From Oryzibacter oryziterrae (GTDB taxonomy: Bacteria > Pseudomonadota > Alphaproteobacteria > Rhizobiales > Pleomorphomonadaceae), in assembly GCF_021864535.1 (NCBI RefSeq), contig NZ_JAKJIC010000012.1, forward strand, positions 61,343 to 125,342: a stretch of 64,000 nt of DNA, read 5' to 3'. Position numbers and translations under genes: made by a program. The notes under the pieces are model-generated. The model made no database searches and was not told the origin of the DNA. It saw only the letters and a program-made list of their open reading frames with translations. This document shows positions 44,824 through 54,456 of this stretch, in pieces; position 1 is the stretch's first letter; each line of letters begins with the position of its first letter.

Positions 44824-47082
44824 TCAGGCCGCTACATCGGCAGCGCCGCCAAGGGCCTTCATCTCGGCGTCGGTGAGATGCGAGCCGACGAACTGGCAGC
44901 CGAAGGAGTCGTCGCGGACCCAGACGATGGCGGTGTCGATCACCCGTCCCAGCGGCAGGCGAAGGCCGATGTGCTTGCCCTTCACGACCAGAGTGCGGAA
45001 GTTGGCATCGACAGCGCGGGCACGGATGCCGCTGGCGGAATAGTCGAGGATGTCGACCTGCGAGCGCGTATCGTCCAGTTGCACTTCCAGGCGGACGTCG
45101 GTTTCCTTGCGAATGTAGAGGCGGCGATCGGTCAGCTCGTGCAGAAGCTTGCCGACATCGTGTTCGAGCGTGGCAACGCGGTTGTTCAGGTCGCCGCTCA
45201 GCGAGGAGAGATCGCCGGACATCAGTTCGGTGGCGCTCGCCAGCTGCGGCAGCGCGTTGAGACTGTCGACGGCATGGCGGGTGAGCGAGATGGACTGGCC
45301 GAGGTTGTCGTTGATGACGTGGATCGCCTGGCTCTGCTCGTTCACCATGCCGGCGATGCTGGTCGAGAGCGAGGACATGCCGTCGATGGCACCGGTGATC
45401 TCGGAGACGGCGCCGGCAACCTCGTTGGCGACCGTGCGGATATCCTCGACCTGGCGCTCGATCTCCTCGGTGGCCTTGGCGGTCTGACCGGCCAGTGCCT
45501 TCACTTCGGACGCGACGACGGCAAAGCCCCTGCCCGCCTCGCCGGCGCGCGCGGCTTCGATGGTGGCGTTGAGGGCGAGCAGGTTGGTCTGCTGGGCGAT
45601 GGTGGAGATCAGAGTGGAGATCTCGCCGATGCGGGCGGAGGTTTCGGCAAGCTTGGTGCCGAGCGCCTTGGCGGCCTCGGCGCGCACGCGGGTGCGCTCG
45701 GCGTCCTTGGAGGAGCGCGCCGTCTGATCGGAGATGGCGACAATCGCATCGGCGAGCCGGCCGACAGCCCCGATGACGCCATCCACGTCCTGCACGGAGG
45801 TGTTGAGGCGGGAGAGCGAGTCCTCGACAGAGGCGCGGGTCTCCGATGCGTTCATCTGCATGGCGCCGGTGGCCTGGCCGATTTCGGTGGTCATCGAATG
45901 GATGGATTTCACGACGACTCCGACCGAAGTGCTCAGGGTCTCGGCGACGCCTGCGAGCGCCTTCTTCTGGCTGGCGGCGACTTCAGCGCGGTGCTCGGCG
46001 GCGCCGGCTCCGGACACCTTGGCAACGACGCGGTCGCGAAAATAGGCAACGGCACGGGCGACCTTGGCGATTTCGTCCTTGCCGTCGATTCCGTCGATCT
46101 GCCCCTCGATGTCCCCATCGCCGAGGCTGCGGATGCGCGTGTCGAGGCCGTTGATGGCGCGGACGATCGACTGGCTCATGACGACGGCAAAGGCGATGGC
46201 GGCAGCGGTCACCAGCATCGACAGGCCGAGCATGCTCCACAGGCGGGTCTGGAACCGCCCGATGCGGGAGACGAGCAGCTGGTCGAGCAGCTTGTCGGTG
46301 CTGGTCCAATAGGTCTCGGCAGTCTTGATCAGGGCCTGGCGGGCGGCACCGACGCCGGCGAGATCGGCGGAGGCCTTGCGGGCGGGATCACGGATGGCGA
46401 CGATCGCATCGTTGACGGCCTTGGTGAAGGCGTCGGCGGCGGCGAGCATCGAGGCGGTGGGGCCGGACAGGCCGGGTTCGGCGGTACCGTCGAGATTGCC
46501 GGCGATGGCGCCCTTTGAAGAGGCCTCGATGGCGAGCCGCAGGCCGGTGACCTGACCGAGCTCGACCATCAGCGCGGCCTTCTGCGCGTCATCAGGCGCG
46601 GCGGTGGCAGCTTCCAGCTCCAGCATGGCGTTCACGAGATGCACACGGCCGACAAGGTCGGGCAAGCGCATCACGGAAATGTCCATGACATAGTAACTGT
46701 CGAGATCGGGATCGAGGATGAGATTGGAACTGTTGCCGATGGCGGTGGCGAGATCGCGCAGGGCACCGGTGTGCTTGTCGAGCGGATCGTTCGCCTTCAG
46801 CGCCGCGAGGGCTTGGGTGGCAGCCTTGACGTCGGAGGGCATTCCATCGGTCGACAAGGTGGAGATGGTGGCGGCATCGGGCTGGGGCAGCTGATCGGTG
46901 GCGGCACCAATGGCGAGAGCCATCGGTCGCAGGAGCGCCATTTCGGCAACGCCCTCGCGCTCGGCATCGGCGAAATTGATGTCCTTGAAGCTTTGCTGAA
47001 TGAACAGACCACACATCAGCGCCAGGGGCGCAATGAACAGCGCAACGATTGCCCAAAGGCGTGCACGAATGGACAGCGACAT
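44824..47082 (-). CDS. Methyl-accepting chemotaxis protein with C-terminal PilZ domain
   Basis: The 752-residue protein has a first membrane helix ([20 protein letters not shown]), a periplasmic sensor of about 270 residues, a second helix ([20 protein letters not shown]), a HAMP domain, and a signalling domain with the hairpin tip [20 protein letters not shown]. Beyond it is a PilZ-like module ([20 protein letters not shown], then [11 protein letters not shown]), which would bind cyclic-di-GMP through the RxxxR and DxSxxG motifs; here RRLYIRKE and DYSASG. So the receptor may couple chemotaxis to cyclic-di-GMP. The start at 47082 has GAGGATCAG upstream. No other che gene is near. Confidence 0.9.
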   Translation of the reverse strand: MSLSIRARLWAIVALFIAPLALMCGLFIQQSFKDINFADAEREGVAEMALLRPMALAIGAATDQLPQPDAATISTLSTDGMPSDVKAATQALAALKANDPLDKHTGALRDLATAIGNSSNLILDPDLDSYYVMDISVMRLPDLVGRVHLVNAMLELEAATAAPDDAQKAALMVELGQVTGLRLAIEASSKGAIAGNLDGTAEPGLSGPTASMLAAADAFTKAVNDAIVAIRDPARKASADLAGVGAARQALIKTAETYWTSTDKLLDQLLVSRIGRFQTRLWSMLGLSMLVTAAAIAFAVVMSQSIVRAINGLDTRIRSLGDGDIEGQIDGIDGKDEIAKVARAVAYFRDRVVAKVSGAGAAEHRAEVAASQKKALAGVAETLSTSVGVVVKSIHSMTTEIGQATGAMQMNASETRASVEDSLSRLNTSVQDVDGVIGAVGRLADAIVAISDQTARSSKDAERTRVRAEAAKALGTKLAETSARIGEISTLISTIAQQTNLLALNATIEAARAGEAGRGFAVVASEVKALAGQTAKATEEIERQVEDIRTVANEVAGAVSEITGAIDGMSSLSTSIAGMVNEQSQAIHVINDNLGQSISLTRHAVDSLNALPQLASATELMSGDLSSLSGDLNNRVATLEHDVGKLLHELTDRRLYIRKETDVRLEVQLDDTRSQVDILDYSASGIRARAVDANFRTLVVKGKHIGLRLPLGRVIDTAIVWVRDDSFGCQFVGSHLTDAEMKALGGAADVAA

Positions 47083-47525
47083 CTGATCCTCGAAATCACC
47101 CGCTACGATCAAGGAACAACTTCGCATGCCATGGTTAAGGAAGTGCAATCTTTTGCAGGCAGCGTGTCTGCAAATAGATGATTTTCAAAGGGAAATCGGA
47201 TTGATGCACCTGACGATCCGTCAACGGTGCGCAGCGTACCACCCTGCACAAGCGACAATAAAATAGTTATATTTCACAGTCCAGGCGCACAAAATTGCAA
47301 TGCAAAACGGCCTGCCCGAAGCACCGATTACGGTTTGGCCAGGGGAGTCCGTTGCAAGACTTGCAAGGGCCGGAGCGAAGCAGAGCGGAGCAGGAGATCG
47401 CCGATCGCATTTGCCGCAGGAGGCCGGCCCGGCCTGGCCGGATTGTCGAATCAGCGATCGGTGACGTTCCCGATCGGATTCGAACCTAGAGACGAGGATT
47501 GAGCCGGAAATCCGGCAGTTTCCGG
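47083..47525. other. Intergenic region upstream of the chemotaxis receptor gene
   Basis: The 443 bp hold no convincing gene. An AT-rich tract at about 47150-47290 probably carries the receptor promoter. At the right end CCGGAAA and TTTCCGG (minus strand) form a small hairpin just after the SelT-like stop, a possible terminator. Confidence 0.5.
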
Positions 47526-47825
47526 TCAACTTTCGCCGCGATGATCCTTGTCCACATGGCCGAGATCACGCTCCGGAGCGATGACATCGCGCACGCGCTG
47601 CTTGAGATCCTTGGGACCGGGAAATCCGCCGTCCTTCTTGCGTTCCCACACGATTTCGTCGCCGACGCGGATCTCGAACACGCCGCCTGTGCCGGGGATC
47701 AGGGCGACTTCGCCGAGGTCGGTTCCGAAGGTGGACAGCAACTCCTGAGCCATCCAGGCGGAGCGCAACAGCCATTGGCATTGGGTACAAAACTGAATGG
47801 ACACGCGGGGCTTGCTGTCGGACAC
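47526..47825 (-). CDS. SelT/SelW/SelH (Rdx) family protein
   Basis: The 99-residue thioredoxin-like protein has the redox motif FCTQCQW (CxxC at about residues 12-15) and GTGGVFEIRVGDEIVWERK, typical of the Rdx family. It has cysteine where some relatives have selenocysteine. It probably mediates a thiol-redox reaction in the cytoplasm; no substrate is known. I take the GTG at 47825 because of the very strong AGGGAGGTGATC in front. The gene is divergent from the next one. Confidence 0.88.
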   Translation of the reverse strand: MSDSKPRVSIQFCTQCQWLLRSAWMAQELLSTFGTDLGEVALIPGTGGVFEIRVGDEIVWERKKDGGFPGPKDLKQRVRDVIAPERDLGHVDKDHRGES

Positions 47826-47923
47826 GATCACCTCCCTGAAGCTTTGACCCAGATCATCGCAGCAGGCGGTGTTTGCTGCAAACCTGATCAGCGTGAAAAT
47901 TGTGCATTGATGGAGGGTCACAC

Positions 47924-48223
47924 ATGTCCACTGAACCGTCCTCCAAAGCTGAAGGCAAAGCCGAATGCGGCTGCGGCGGGCACGAACGCCCGGAAGCCGA
48001 ACTGATGCAGCGTATGGCAAAGACGCTGGATACCGACCATCTGCTGGCCGGAATCGAACGCAAGCTGGCCTCCGATCGCTGCCACGCCTGCACGGATCTC
48101 GATGCCTGCAAGGTCTGGCTCGACATCACCTCGATCCGAGGTGCGGTGAAGGCACCCAAGTTCTGCCGCAACGCCGACCTGTTCGACGATCTGGCCAACG
48201 ACGCCGCGGCGTCGTCCTTCTGA
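47924..48223 (+). CDS. DUF6455-like cysteine-containing protein
   Basis: The 99-residue protein has a Cys-rich N-terminal patch (AECGCGGHE) and a conserved-looking core, DRCHACTDLDACKVWLDI, followed by APKFCRNADLFDDLAND. The CHAC...C...FC spacing resembles the alphaproteobacterial DUF6455 family. Four or more cysteines could bind a metal. GGAGGGTCACAC precedes the ATG. It is divergent from the SelT-like gene, with 98 bp between them, so both may answer the same redox signal, which is a guess. Function unknown. Confidence 0.7.
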   Translation: MSTEPSSKAEGKAECGCGGHERPEAELMQRMAKTLDTDHLLAGIERKLASDRCHACTDLDACKVWLDITSIRGAVKAPKFCRNADLFDDLANDAAASSF

Positions 48224-48262
48224 GGCAAGGGCAAGCGCCCTGCCCTGACCCAAGACGTGAGA

Positions 48263-48326
48263 CCAATGCGTCGGGATGCCGACGCATTGGAGCTATCAGG
48301 ATATTTCGAATTTCTCATCTGCCTCG
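48263..48326. repeat. Short intergenic repeat with terminator-like hairpin (copy 1)
   Basis: CCAATGCGTCGG (48263-48274) and CCGACGCATTGG (48279-48290) are perfect 12-bp arms with a GATG loop; TTCGAATTTCTCAT follows. The whole 64 bp aligns without gaps to 63001-63064 (22 of the first 28 bases and the 14-base TTCGAATTTCTCAT block are identical). The hairpin probably ends the gene upstream; the element is a repeat. Confidence 0.75.
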
Positions 48327-48361
48327 GGGCACGAGGCTTGCGATGCCGCCTTGCGCCGCCA

Positions 48362-50059
48362 TCAGGCGGCGGGGCGCTGTTCCTCGGCCAAGTCCGGTGA
48401 CGCGTCCGCGTCGGACGCGGCAGCCGGATCGGCCTCGTCCACCGTCAACGCGGCGAAGCTCTCGCCGACCTCGGCTTCAGCCTCGGCATCGGGCGCGGTG
48501 CGGGCCGGGGCGACGTCGCCTTGCGCCTTGCGGGCGAACTCCAGGAAGGCCTTGGCAGATAGCGGCGGCGAATAGATATAGCCCTGTGCTGTGGCGACAC
48601 CGATGGATTTCAGATGCTCGACCTGATCGGTGCGCTCGACACCCTCGGCGATGATGCCGAGACCGAGCTGATTGCCGAGATCCACCAGCGTATCGACGAT
48701 GGTCTGCGAGGAATGGTCGGTGCCGATGTGATCGATGAACATCTTGTCGATCTTGATGATGTCCACGCCGAGCTTCTGCAGATAGGCAAGACCACCGTGG
48801 CCGGTGCCGAAGTCGTCGATCGCGACCTGCGATCCCAGCGCCTGGATGCGACCGATGATGGCGCGCGACAGCGCGATGTCCTTGAGGGGATGCTGCTCGG
48901 TGACCTCGAAGCAGAGCTGCTCGTAGCGGATGAGGCTGTCGCCGTAGATCTGCTTGATATCCTCCATGATCTCAAGGTCGTTGAAATGCATGGCGGTGAG
49001 GTTGATGGACAGCTTGAACCCGGGATTGCGGTTGTAGAGCTCGCCGACATCGCTGACGGTCTGGGTCATCAGCTGGCGGGTGATGTCGCGAATGAGGCCG
49101 GTCGCCTCGGCATAGGGCAGGAACTGGCCGGGCGGAACCATGGTGCCGTCGGGCCGCAGCCAGCGAACCAGAACCTCGCAGCCGCGGATCTCACCGGTGA
49201 AGAGGTCGAAGACCGGCTGGTAATAGGGAATGAACTCGCGATTGCGGACAGCACGGGAGAAGGCATCGCCTTCAGAGGCACGCAGCGTGGTCCACAGAGC
49301 AAAGCCGAAGGCCAGCACACCGCCGATGGTGGCCATGACGATGGTCATGGTGCGCAGCGAGTTGATGTTGGAGAGCGCGGCGGCCGTCGATGCCGTGACC
49401 ATCACCTTGATGGGATAGCGCTCGGAAACGGCGTTCTCGATGATGGTGTCGGACTCGCTGGTCGGCTGCCAGTTGCCCACCTGCTTCATCCATTCGGCAC
49501 CATCCTCAAGATAGACGCCGACAATCGCATTGTCCTGGAAATAGGACGCGCCGGCCTCGATATCGAGGGCCTGCATGGACAGGCGCGCGACCAGGCGGTT
49601 GTGATCGTTGATGCGCAGGGTGACGATAGCCTGCCGCATCGTCTTGCGGTCTGAGAGGATGCCGAGCATGACGGTCGGATCGCCCTGCTCCGTGGCCGGC
49701 AGCCTGGCCGGCTGGGCAAGCGCGCCCATGGGCTCGCTGCACATCAGCGCACCCGTCTCGTCGGCGATGCCGATCTGGCTGACATATTTCGAGCCGAAGG
49801 CCTTCAGGCCGAAGAACTGGCGGCTCTCCGCGCTGCAGTCCTCGTGATTGGACGTGCGAATTTCGCTGAGCAGGGACAGCGCCTCGCCGGTGGCGACTTC
49901 GGCGCGCTCAAGATACTGGGCCGCGATGTAGCGCGCCTCTTGCCGCCCCAGGGACAGGGCGTGATGGGACAGGACGTATTCGGACAGCGCAATGGGAGCA
50001 CCGGTCACGAAAACCGTCACCCCGATCAATCGTATCCATTTGACCAGCCTGTGACCCAC
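48362..50059 (-). CDS. EAL-domain cyclic-di-GMP phosphodiesterase with CSS-type periplasmic sensor
   Basis: The 565-residue protein has a first helix (KWIRLIGVTVFVTGAPIALS), a periplasmic domain with the CSS feature (NHEDCSAESRQFF and ALMCSEPMG, two cysteines), a second helix (MTIVMATIGGVLAFGFALW) and a C-terminal EAL domain. The signature is EVLVRW (residues at about 275), and NLTAMHFND, IDDFGTGHGGLAYLQKLGVD and IAEGVERTDQ show the metal-binding acidic residues. It hydrolyses cyclic-di-GMP, perhaps controlled by periplasmic thiol oxidation. The GTG at 50059 is chosen since the upstream frame lies in AT-rich promoter-like DNA. The tail is rich in alanine and acidic residues. Confidence 0.87.
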   Translation of the reverse strand: MGHRLVKWIRLIGVTVFVTGAPIALSEYVLSHHALSLGRQEARYIAAQYLERAEVATGEALSLLSEIRTSNHEDCSAESRQFFGLKAFGSKYVSQIGIADETGALMCSEPMGALAQPARLPATEQGDPTVMLGILSDRKTMRQAIVTLRINDHNRLVARLSMQALDIEAGASYFQDNAIVGVYLEDGAEWMKQVGNWQPTSESDTIIENAVSERYPIKVMVTASTAAALSNINSLRTMTIVMATIGGVLAFGFALWTTLRASEGDAFSRAVRNREFIPYYQPVFDLFTGEIRGCEVLVRWLRPDGTMVPPGQFLPYAEATGLIRDITRQLMTQTVSDVGELYNRNPGFKLSINLTAMHFNDLEIMEDIKQIYGDSLIRYEQLCFEVTEQHPLKDIALSRAIIGRIQALGSQVAIDDFGTGHGGLAYLQKLGVDIIKIDKMFIDHIGTDHSSQTIVDTLVDLGNQLGLGIIAEGVERTDQVEHLKSIGVATAQGYIYSPPLSAKAFLEFARKAQGDVAPARTAPDAEAEAEVGESFAALTVDEADPAAASDADASPDLAEEQRPAA

Positions 50060-50364
50060 GCTACGCCGCCCTTCTGGGCTAGGTCCGTGCCGACGACCTC
50101 CATTCTGGACATCGCAAGGGCAATCGGGACTTGATTTCCTATCGCCAAAGACTGTTGCTAGCGGTCGATGAAGAAAGGGTTTGCAAATGTGAAAATTAGA
50201 AAGATCTGCAAATTGCGAGAGGCTATGGTTTTCATCCCGTAAACGAGCACCGACCGAGAAAAACCTTGTGCTTGCAGCGACTTTTGGCCACAATGCGGGC
50301 CTTATTTCAGTTGCGCAGCCATTGCCCGTCAGGCTCGGGATTCGATTACACTTGGGAGTAAGAA
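50060..50364. other. Divergent control region
   Basis: The 305 bp between the phosphodiesterase start and the exported-protein gene include an AT-rich stretch at 50150-50230 and must hold both promoters. No gene or repeat is seen. Confidence 0.5.
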
Positions 50365-51579
50365 ATGGGTTTTCGTTATCGTTTGACTACGTCGGTCACC
50401 GCAATCGTCGTCTTCGCCGGGCTGACCGGGACGGGCTATGCCGCGACGCCGGAAGAGTTCACTGCTGCGTTGACCAAGCTGGTCCAGTCGGCCCCCAAGG
50501 GCGGCTCGATCACCCTGGGCACGCCGACTGAGCAGGACGGTGCCATCGTCTACAAGGACGTGGTGCTGAAGATGGACAAGGATGAGTCCAAGATTGCCAC
50601 GCTGACTGTGACCGGTGGCGACGTGGGCGCCGATGGCGCGGTGTCGGCCGAGACGATGCTGGCCGAGGGCGTGAGCGGCAAGTCCGAGAACAACACCTAC
50701 GAGATCGAATCCTTCGAGCTCGACAATGCGGTGTTCACTGGCAAGGAAACCGGCAACAAGGTTGACTCGGTTGCCATCCAGGGCATCACCAGCACCGAAA
50801 CCGGCAAGCCGGCGACCAAGATCGACTCGATCAGCCTGGACCTGTCGGATTACGCCAACGACGTGCCGCATGGCGTTGACCTCGCCATTGAAGGCGTGCA
50901 GATCGACCCGGCGATTGCCGGCGGCGAAGGCGATGCCACGGCCCAGCAGCTCAAGGCCATGGGTTACGACAAGCTGTCGCTGAACTTCTACGGCACCGGC
51001 AGCCTGGACCAGGACAGCGGCGATCTGTCGATCGACGAGCTGACCGTTTCGGGCGACGACATGGGCTCGGTGACGCTGACCGGCGTGCTCGGCGGCTTCA
51101 GCCCCGACGTGCTCAAGCAGCTGGCCCAGCCCAACCCGCCGCCGGAAATTGCCACCAAGGTGACCCTCAAGGAAGCTGCGCTGTCCTATTATGACTCGTC
51201 GCTGGCCGGCCGCGTGATCTCCATGCAGGCCAAGGCTGCCAACCAGGAGCCGGCCGCCTTCGTCGACCAGATCACCGGCGCCCTGCCGCTGCTGCTGACG
51301 GTTGTCGGCAACCAGGGCTTCCAGGACAAGCTGGCCGCTGGCGCCACCACCTTCCTCAAGGACCCCAAGAACATCACCATCTCCGTTGCCCCGGCTACGC
51401 CGATCTCGCTGATGGACGTGTTCATGAAGGCCCAGACCGAGCCGCAGGCTCTGCCGGATACGCTGAAGGCTGACGTTGTGGCCAACCAGCCGGAAGACGA
51501 CGGTGACGAAGACAGCGGCACCGACGGCGGCGACGCTGGCACCGAAGGTGGCGACGCCGGTACCGCTCCGGCCAAGTGA
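50365..51579 (+). CDS. Exported protein, family member 1 of 3 (unrecognised)
   Basis: The 404-residue precursor has a signal peptide (LTTSVTAIVVFAGLTGTGYA, cleavage near residue 26). It is related to the 765- and 706-residue proteins encoded downstream: an N-terminal module (PEEFTAALTKLVQSAPKG) and a C-terminal module with PLLLTVVGNQGFQDKLAAG, then FLKDPKNITISVAPATPIS, align well. Strand-rich, alternating text suggests a beta-repeat fold. The tail (EDDGDEDSGTDGG...) is acidic low-complexity. GGGAGTAAGAA precedes the ATG. No known domain is recognised, and the function is unknown. Confidence 0.8.
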   Translation: MGFRYRLTTSVTAIVVFAGLTGTGYAATPEEFTAALTKLVQSAPKGGSITLGTPTEQDGAIVYKDVVLKMDKDESKIATLTVTGGDVGADGAVSAETMLAEGVSGKSENNTYEIESFELDNAVFTGKETGNKVDSVAIQGITSTETGKPATKIDSISLDLSDYANDVPHGVDLAIEGVQIDPAIAGGEGDATAQQLKAMGYDKLSLNFYGTGSLDQDSGDLSIDELTVSGDDMGSVTLTGVLGGFSPDVLKQLAQPNPPPEIATKVTLKEAALSYYDSSLAGRVISMQAKAANQEPAAFVDQITGALPLLLTVVGNQGFQDKLAAGATTFLKDPKNITISVAPATPISLMDVFMKAQTEPQALPDTLKADVVANQPEDDGDEDSGTDGGDAGTEGGDAGTAPAK

Positions 51580-51926
51580 TTGGACCAGGCTGTCCGGGCG
51601 GTGCAACGTGCATCGCCCGGCCGGCCGTTTTCAGGGACTGTCGTTCCCTTAGTTGTACCCGGTCGCCTGCCCTGCCACAGCGTGAGCGCATCGAGATCGC
51701 GGCCTGGAGCCGGACCGAGCGCAGAGCTTTATGCCGCAGGGTCGCTGCCGGCAAAGTCGTCTTACGTTTCAGTTCGATGTGTTGTGTTCGGTCGCGTGCA
51801 AGCCGTGCCTCGAGGTCTTCGGGCTTGCCGATTTTTTGCCGATCACCGGATTTGTCGTCACGTTGTTTGAAGCCCGCCACCTAATCGATCGGCGGCTGCT
51901 TCCCTTTGAAGGAAGAGACATTCACC
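51580..51926. other. Intergenic region with terminator between family members 1 and 2
   Basis: After the terminator hairpin (51594-51633) the 347-bp stretch holds no convincing gene; a promoter for the next gene is likely in the right half (51820-51890). Confidence 0.5.
51594..51633 (+). terminator. Terminator after family member 1
   Basis: CCGGGCG (51594-51600) and CGCCCGG (51614-51620) form a 7-bp stem, followed by CCGGCCGTTTTC. Confidence 0.6.
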
Positions 51927-54224
51927 ATGCGTCGCACCCAAATTCTACGCGCCGGTACCGCGCTGACCCTGTCCTTGCTGAGCACCTCCGCCTTCGCGGG
52001 CAACGCCCGGGAAGACCTAGTGATGAAATGGCTCAACGGCACGTCCCTCGGTCTCGACGTCAAGGTGGGCAGCACGTCCTATGATCCGACGACCCAGGCG
52101 GTGGTGCTGGAGAATGTGGAGCTCGGCAACATCGAGAAAGACCTGTTCTCCTTCAAGGTCAAGAACATTGCCTTCGAGGACCCGCATCTTGAAGGCCCCA
52201 ACACCTTCGCCGCCCATGCGATCCGGTCGTCGGGCTACCACATCGAGGTGCATTTCGACGTCGCCAAGTGGTTCCCTGAGTTCACCGAGCTGATCCAGAA
52301 GACCGAAGGCGGCGCCACCGGTGGCAGCGACGCGACGGCGACCGACGGCGGCGACGCCGCTGCGACCGACGGCAACTCGGGAGAGACCTCCAACGCGCCG
52401 GCGGACAAATCGGCATCGAACAAGAAGCACGGGTCGAGCCGCGACAGTCACAAGAACAAGCAGACGCCGCCTGTCGGCGGCGACATCGCCAGCCCCGACA
52501 AGGCCGAAGGCGACGGCTCGACGGCGACGGATACGCCCGCCGAGACGGCAACCAACACGCCGCCTCCGGTGGTGGATTATGCGGTGGACGTGGAGACGCT
52601 GACCTATGAGCGCCCAGTGTTCCCGATGACCGGGCCGGACTTCAAGTCCGGCGACAGCCTGTTCTCCAAGTATTTCGCCATTGCCCGCTGGACGACGACA
52701 TTCCGCGCCGACTGGATCGAGGCCGACAATGTCTCGGTGACCACCAAGGGCGCCGGCGAAGGCGACTTCACCGCCAATTACGAAATGTACTACGTCTCGG
52801 GCATGCATGATGGCCGGGCCGAGCGCGCGGGCTTCACCAATTACGAGCAGAAGCCGGTGGAAGCCGGCGGACCGTTCAAGTCGTTCAAGATCGGTGGTGC
52901 CTATGTGATCGGCATCGACACCAATGCGATGCTGGAGGCGATCGATCCGGCCGCCTACAAGGACGGCAAGGGCGACGGACAGCGTCGCGTGGTCTACGGC
53001 CAGTATGGCATCAACGACCTCTCGGTGGACTTCGACGGCGGCACGATGTCGCTGGGCAACTTCGAAGCGGACAGCGTCTACATGCGGCAGACCGAGAAGC
53101 CGCTGGTCTCCTCGCTGGAAAAGATCTTCAAGGATCCGAAGTCGCTGGAGAATGACCCGTTCACGGTGATTACCGACGTTCTGCCCAGCTATACCCAGCT
53201 GATGGGCGTCGACTTCATCAAGACCAGCGATTTCAAGGTCGAGGCCGGCGAGGACTTCACCTTCGGCATCGGCTCGATGAACCTGAACAACGTCGACGCC
53301 AACGGTATCGGCGCGCTGACCTTCCGCACCATGGACGCCGAATCCAAGACGGCCAGCGCCAAGGGCAGCCTGTCGCTGCTGACCTTCCAGAACATCAAGT
53401 TCGGCAGCCTGATGTCGCTGATCAACCTGGGCAAGTCCTCGGCGGAGAATGGCGGCGAGCCGACTCCGGCAGCGATCCGTGACGCGGTGCTGGAAGGCGG
53501 CACGCGCATCGACTTCATCGAGGCGGGGGCGCTGTCGGTGGACCTGCCGGACAATCTCAGCTTCGGCTGGGATGCGGCGGCGATCACGCTCGGCAACTAC
53601 TTCAAGGCCTTGCCGCAGCGTGAGGACATCACCATCACCAATGTGCACTTCCCCACCTCGGTCATCACCGATCCGGACGTGAAGCAGCAGCTGACCGACA
53701 TGGGCTATGAAACCATCTCGCTGTCCGGCGGCATGACGCTGACCTGGAATACCGAGACGGGCGACGTCGCCCTCGAGGACATGACGCTGCGCGCCAAGGA
53801 CATGGGCATGGTCTCGGCCGACGTTCACCTTGGCAACCTGCCGCTCTCCATGCTCGACAAGCCCGACGAGCTTGAAGCCCGGGTGCAGGAAGGCACGTTC
53901 GTCAGCGGCTCGATCACCTATGGCAACTTCGGCATCGTGGAGAAGGGCTTCGAGCAGCAGGCCAAGAAGCTGAACCAGGACCCGGCGAAGTTCCGCAAGT
54001 CCACTGCCGACGCCATTCCGCTGATGCTGACCTTCCTCGACGACAAGGACATCCAGAAGGCTTTCGAAGGGCCGATCAAGGTGTTCCTGAACGACCCGAA
54101 GTCGATCACGCTGTCGGTGCAGCCGGACAAGCCGATCTCGTTTGCCAAGCTGCAGACGGTCGACACGACCACGCCGACCGCCCTGTTCAAGCTGCTGAAC
54201 GTGGATGTGAAGGCCAACGAGTGA
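51927..54224 (+). CDS. Exported protein, family member 2 of 3 (unrecognised)
   Basis: The 765-residue precursor has a signal peptide (ILRAGTALTLSLLSTSAFAG). After it comes the family N-module (REDLVMKWLNGTSLGLDVKV, then STSYDPTTQAVVLENVEL), a linker of about 75 residues very rich in T, D, G, S and P (about residues 130-205), a middle region (YVSGMHDG, DTNAMLEAIDPAAY) and the C-module (NYGN-like GSITYGNFGIVEKGFEQQAK, PLMLTFLDDKDIQKAFEG, FLNDPKSITLSVQPDKPIS). The middle and C regions align with member 3. It is probably periplasmic or surface-associated. GAAGGAAGAG precedes the ATG at 51927. Confidence 0.82.
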   Translation: MRRTQILRAGTALTLSLLSTSAFAGNAREDLVMKWLNGTSLGLDVKVGSTSYDPTTQAVVLENVELGNIEKDLFSFKVKNIAFEDPHLEGPNTFAAHAIRSSGYHIEVHFDVAKWFPEFTELIQKTEGGATGGSDATATDGGDAAATDGNSGETSNAPADKSASNKKHGSSRDSHKNKQTPPVGGDIASPDKAEGDGSTATDTPAETATNTPPPVVDYAVDVETLTYERPVFPMTGPDFKSGDSLFSKYFAIARWTTTFRADWIEADNVSVTTKGAGEGDFTANYEMYYVSGMHDGRAERAGFTNYEQKPVEAGGPFKSFKIGGAYVIGIDTNAMLEAIDPAAYKDGKGDGQRRVVYGQYGINDLSVDFDGGTMSLGNFEADSVYMRQTEKPLVSSLEKIFKDPKSLENDPFTVITDVLPSYTQLMGVDFIKTSDFKVEAGEDFTFGIGSMNLNNVDANGIGALTFRTMDAESKTASAKGSLSLLTFQNIKFGSLMSLINLGKSSAENGGEPTPAAIRDAVLEGGTRIDFIEAGALSVDLPDNLSFGWDAAAITLGNYFKALPQREDITITNVHFPTSVITDPDVKQQLTDMGYETISLSGGMTLTWNTETGDVALEDMTLRAKDMGMVSADVHLGNLPLSMLDKPDELEARVQEGTFVSGSITYGNFGIVEKGFEQQAKKLNQDPAKFRKSTADAIPLMLTFLDDKDIQKAFEGPIKVFLNDPKSITLSVQPDKPISFAKLQTVDTTTPTALFKLLNVDVKANE

Positions 54225-54254
54225 GTGTGGCTGTCGATTTCAGCTGACAATCAG

Positions 54255-54282
54255 GGGCTCGCGGTCAACGCGGGCCCTTTTT
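54255..54282 (+). terminator. Terminator after family member 2
   Basis: GGGCTCGCG and CGCGGGCCC form a 9-bp stem (one G-T pair) with a 5-base loop, followed by TTTTTGCG; it lies 31 bp after the stop. Confidence 0.85.
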
Positions 54283-54456
54283 GCGTTTGGGGGATGCTGG
54301 TCATCGCAAACCGGCGCTCACTCCGCGCGAATGCACACCAATGACAAATTAACCCGCACTGATGGTCGCTTTTCCCTTGCAATGCCGATCAAGCGAGATA
54401 GATTTAAGGTTGCAAATCACGAATAACTACCACCAAGAACTCAACATAGGTCCATC

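Noticed and set aside
37297-46518. Very long open frames on the plus strand antisense to the triazine operon and receptor gene (for example 37297-39192, 40739-42973 and 44752-46518)
   Set aside because: They lie exactly opposite genes with clear family motifs, have repetitive G/A/D-rich translations and no ribosome sites; long antisense frames are expected in high-GC DNA.
47440-47500. tRNA-like T-loop sequence (GGTTCGAATCC on the minus strand)
   Set aside because: The flanking 5-base stems do not pair and no D-arm or anticodon arm can be drawn at the right spacing.
47526-47825. Selenocysteine use in the SelT/SelW-family gene
   Set aside because: The redox motif is an ordinary CxxC (TGC codons) with no in-frame TGA.
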